A DNA stretch of 64,000 nucleotides from Cymbidium sinense (lineage: Eukaryota > Streptophyta > Magnoliopsida > Asparagales > Orchidaceae). A program made the translations under genes and the position numbers. The stretch is from contig CM038229.1 in the NCBI GenBank assembly GCA_021442155.1, forward strand, positions 72,560,443 through 72,624,442, given 5' to 3'. The notes below the pieces were generated by a model that worked only from the letters and a program-made list of their open reading frames with translations, was not told the DNA's origin and did not search any database. Below, in pieces: positions 61,884 to 64,000 of this stretch; position 1 is the first letter of the stretch; each line of letters begins with the position of its first letter.

Positions 61884-62626
61884 AGTTATGAAGAGATGCC
61901 CAAATTATCTCTTGACGTAGCTATCCACAAGCTAGTAATAGCATTACCACTATTAAGCAAGTTCCTAGATGCATGCAATTAGAAATTAAATAATAGGTCA
62001 TTTCTGAAGTCAAGAAATTGATTGATGCTGGTTCCATTAGGGAAGAAAAATATCCTTCCTAGTTAGCTAATGCCATCCCAGTTAAGAAGAAGAATGACCA
62101 AACTTGCATTTGCATCGATTTTAGGAACTTAAACAAGGCATGTCCTAAGGATAAGTTTCCTCTTTCTATACCAGAGTTAATGTTGTACATTGCCTCATCT
62201 CATGCAGTCTTCTCTTTTATGGATGGGTCATCTGGCTATAACCAAATCAAGATGTCTCCTAAAGATGAAAGAAACACTGCTTTTCGAACCCCAATTGGAA
62301 TTTTTAGTTATAGGGTCATGCTTTTTTAAAATGCGGTGCTACATACCAGCATGACCCATCTTCAACGAACTCATCCATCATCAGGTTGAGTGCTATGTTG
62401 ATGATCTAGTATTCAAAAATAGAGAAAAGGAAGACCATCTCTTTGACTTGAGAGTAGTTTTCAAACGGTTAAGACAATATAACCTCAAGATGAATCCCCT
62501 GAAATGTACATTCGGAGTAGCTTCAGGAAAATTCCTTGGGTTTGTTGTTCAACATCGAGGAATAGTAATAAATCCTAAAAAGATTAAAGATATCTTAGAA
62601 ATGCCACCCCATTAAGAGTTTAACTC
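61884..62626 (+). pseudogene. pol: Reverse transcriptase 5' part, element F
   Basis: Text SYEEMPKLSLDVAIHKL, IPVKKKNDQTCICIDFRNLN, FMDGSSGYNQIKM, AFRTPIGIF, HHQVECYVDDLVF with the YVDD centre, LKMNPLKC and KFLGFVVQHRGIVINP. It stops at ILEMPP...KSLT, where LTR G begins at 62627. Frame shifts occur near 62330 and 62610. The rest of RT, RNase H and integrase would lie beyond the nested insertion, outside the window. Confidence 0.88.
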
Positions 62627-64000
62627 TGTTGACCTCATTTTTGGATGAGGTTAATTTGGCAATTAAGAGATTTTAATCTCAAATAGGATTTTCTTAATTC
62701 AATATTTAAGACACCTCACTTAGTGTCCTAGAAAATCTTTATGAGTTTATTCTAACTTATTTGATATAGGTAGACTCAATCCAAATTTTCAATTTGGATT
62801 AACTCAAATAAATCAAATTAAAACCAAATTAAATGAATGAAAGGATCCAAATCCATTCCATTTGAATCAAATTGATCATTTGAATTCACTTGAAATCATA
62901 CCTAACCCATTTAAGCTAAATGAGTTAAAATGAAATTAAATTTAAAATCAATTCAAATTAAATGGTTTAATAAAATCATAATGCAATTGATCATCAATTA
63001 CATTATGGTTTAATGAATAAACTAAACAAACTAAAAGGGTAAAGTTTACTCCAAATACTTTGCATCAAAGCATTTGGTTGGATTCAAATTCCCTAAGATA
63101 ATTCAAATGGAATTAAATCTAATCTCAAATCCATTTTGAGATTAATTTGGGCATATCATACTTTAATCCAAACTAAGATGATAATGCCATATTGCATGGA
63201 AATAATAAAAGCCAAACAAAAGAAAAAGAGGAATTAGAAAATGGGAAATTTAAAAAAAAAAATAGAGAAATGCTAATTTCCTTCTTCCATCTCTTCCCAA
63301 GCAAACTCCCTTCTTCTCACCTCATCCATTCCAAGACAAAAGCCACCTCTTAAAAGGTGGCTACCTTGAAGGAAATTAAGGCAAAGGCAAACCTCCAAGA
63401 GTTTGCCTTAATCATAGCCAACCAAGGGAAGAAGAAAGAGAAGTGGAAGAGGAAAAGGTGTGCTCGGCAAAGTATGGAAAATAAGCAAGGAAGCTCTAGA
63501 CTTCGGCTGTGAACACTCCAATGTATTCATAAGGCCAAGGGGAATTGATCTCACACCTTGACTGGCCTTGCTACCACCGGTGGCCGGAGTTCGACTTTTA
63601 AATTCCTCCTTATAGAGCTTTCGGCCAAGTGAGGAAATCAACCAAGGAAGCTCTAGACTTGGGCTTGGAACACTCTAATGTATTCACAAGGGCAAGGGGA
63701 GTAGATCTCACACTTTGACCAGCCTTGCCTCCGCCAGTTGCCGGAGTTTGATCTTCAAATTTCTTTCTTATGGAGCTCTCGGCCAACAATGGAAAGTAGG
63801 GATGGTAGGCCTATTCCTTCCCCATTTTCATTCTAAAAGCTTCACCAAGGCTAGGGAAGAAGATCCCAACCATGACCCAACCCCCTCACCACTGGCACGC
63901 CAGCAAACGGACGAAGGCCGAAAGCCTCTCCAATGGTAAAATCCAAGATAGGGAGTTTCACCTCAAATTGAAGCTACAAACACGTTCTAGACCTTGTGAT
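62627..64000 (+). mobile_element. LTR G start, different family, runs off window
   Basis: It begins TGTTGACCTCATTTTTGG exactly where the RT frame of element F is broken. It then diverges completely from the giant LTRs (GATGAGGTTAATTTGG). The first ~600 bp are AT-rich, followed by a more GC-rich part. No gene is credible; the frames at 63408-63641 and 63715-63939 fall in the duplicated block below. The 3' end is not in the window. Confidence 0.75.
63486..63795 (+). repeat. 157-bp tandem duplication in LTR G
   Basis: Copy 1 starts at 63486 and copy 2 at 63643. Both run CAAGGAAGCTCTAGACTT, AACACTC, AATGTATTCA, GATCTCACAC, CTTGAC and GCCGGAGTT with scattered differences. Confidence 0.85.

Noticed and set aside
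63408..63939. Frames of 77 and 74 codons in LTR G
   Set aside because: They lie in the 157-bp duplication on opposite strands and the two copies do not preserve one frame.
1..64000. tRNA or rRNA genes
   Set aside because: Only the tRNA-complementary primer-binding sites were found; no cloverleaf or rRNA sequence was recognised on reading.

Overview
This is a plant nuclear window (AT-rich, eukaryotic) made almost entirely of nested, broken LTR retrotransposons. I see no intact host gene, no tRNA or rRNA gene and no prokaryotic feature. The coding remnants belong to Ty3/gypsy elements of the Tat/Ogre type. They show gag, aspartic protease, a long protease-RT linker, RT with a YIDD or YVDD centre, two RNase H domains and integrase. 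The primer-binding sites look like tRNA-Arg sites. I cannot name the species; an angiosperm with a repeat-rich genome fits.

The dominant family has a giant LTR of about 7.1-7.6 kb that starts TGTTGACCTCA and ends CACCACA. Copies are: + at 1-3723 (cut by the window edge), - at 3718-10579, a + fragment at 15466-15865, - at 20278-27349, - at 32355-39949 and + at 45958-53508. A different LTR that shares the first ~18 bases starts at 62627 and runs off the right edge. Layout from left to right: LTR E (+) meets LTR D (-) tail to tail. Pol fragment C (10580-15465, -) follows, then a + LTR start. Next is a 1.7-kb non-retroviral insert (15866-17596) holding what looks like a DExH RNA-helicase exon. 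Element A (-) gives ORF1 start, hairpin array, PBS and LTR. Element B (-) gives gag start, hairpin array, PBS and LTR. Pol fragment P with a 3 kb 3' UTR spans 39950-45957 (-). Element F (+) gives LTR, PBS, hairpin array, ORF1/gag, PRO and RT, and is broken at 62626 by LTR G.

The most striking signal lies in the leader between the PBS and ORF1. There, ~75-85 bp tandem units each form a hairpin. The loop sequence is conserved, while the stems differ between units in a compensating way, and the pattern recurs in three separate element copies. The LTRs also carry three consecutive inverted repeats that co-vary between copies (one contains a G-box), a block of roughly 30 W-box cores, a palindrome around GATATAC, and a variable-number ~178 bp repeat carrying TATATAAA.

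All coding regions are broken by stops, frameshifts or nested insertions, so the copies here are not autonomous. Combining copies suggests an original element of roughly 30 kb. That estimate assumes fragment P and element F are close relatives, which their RT similarity supports.
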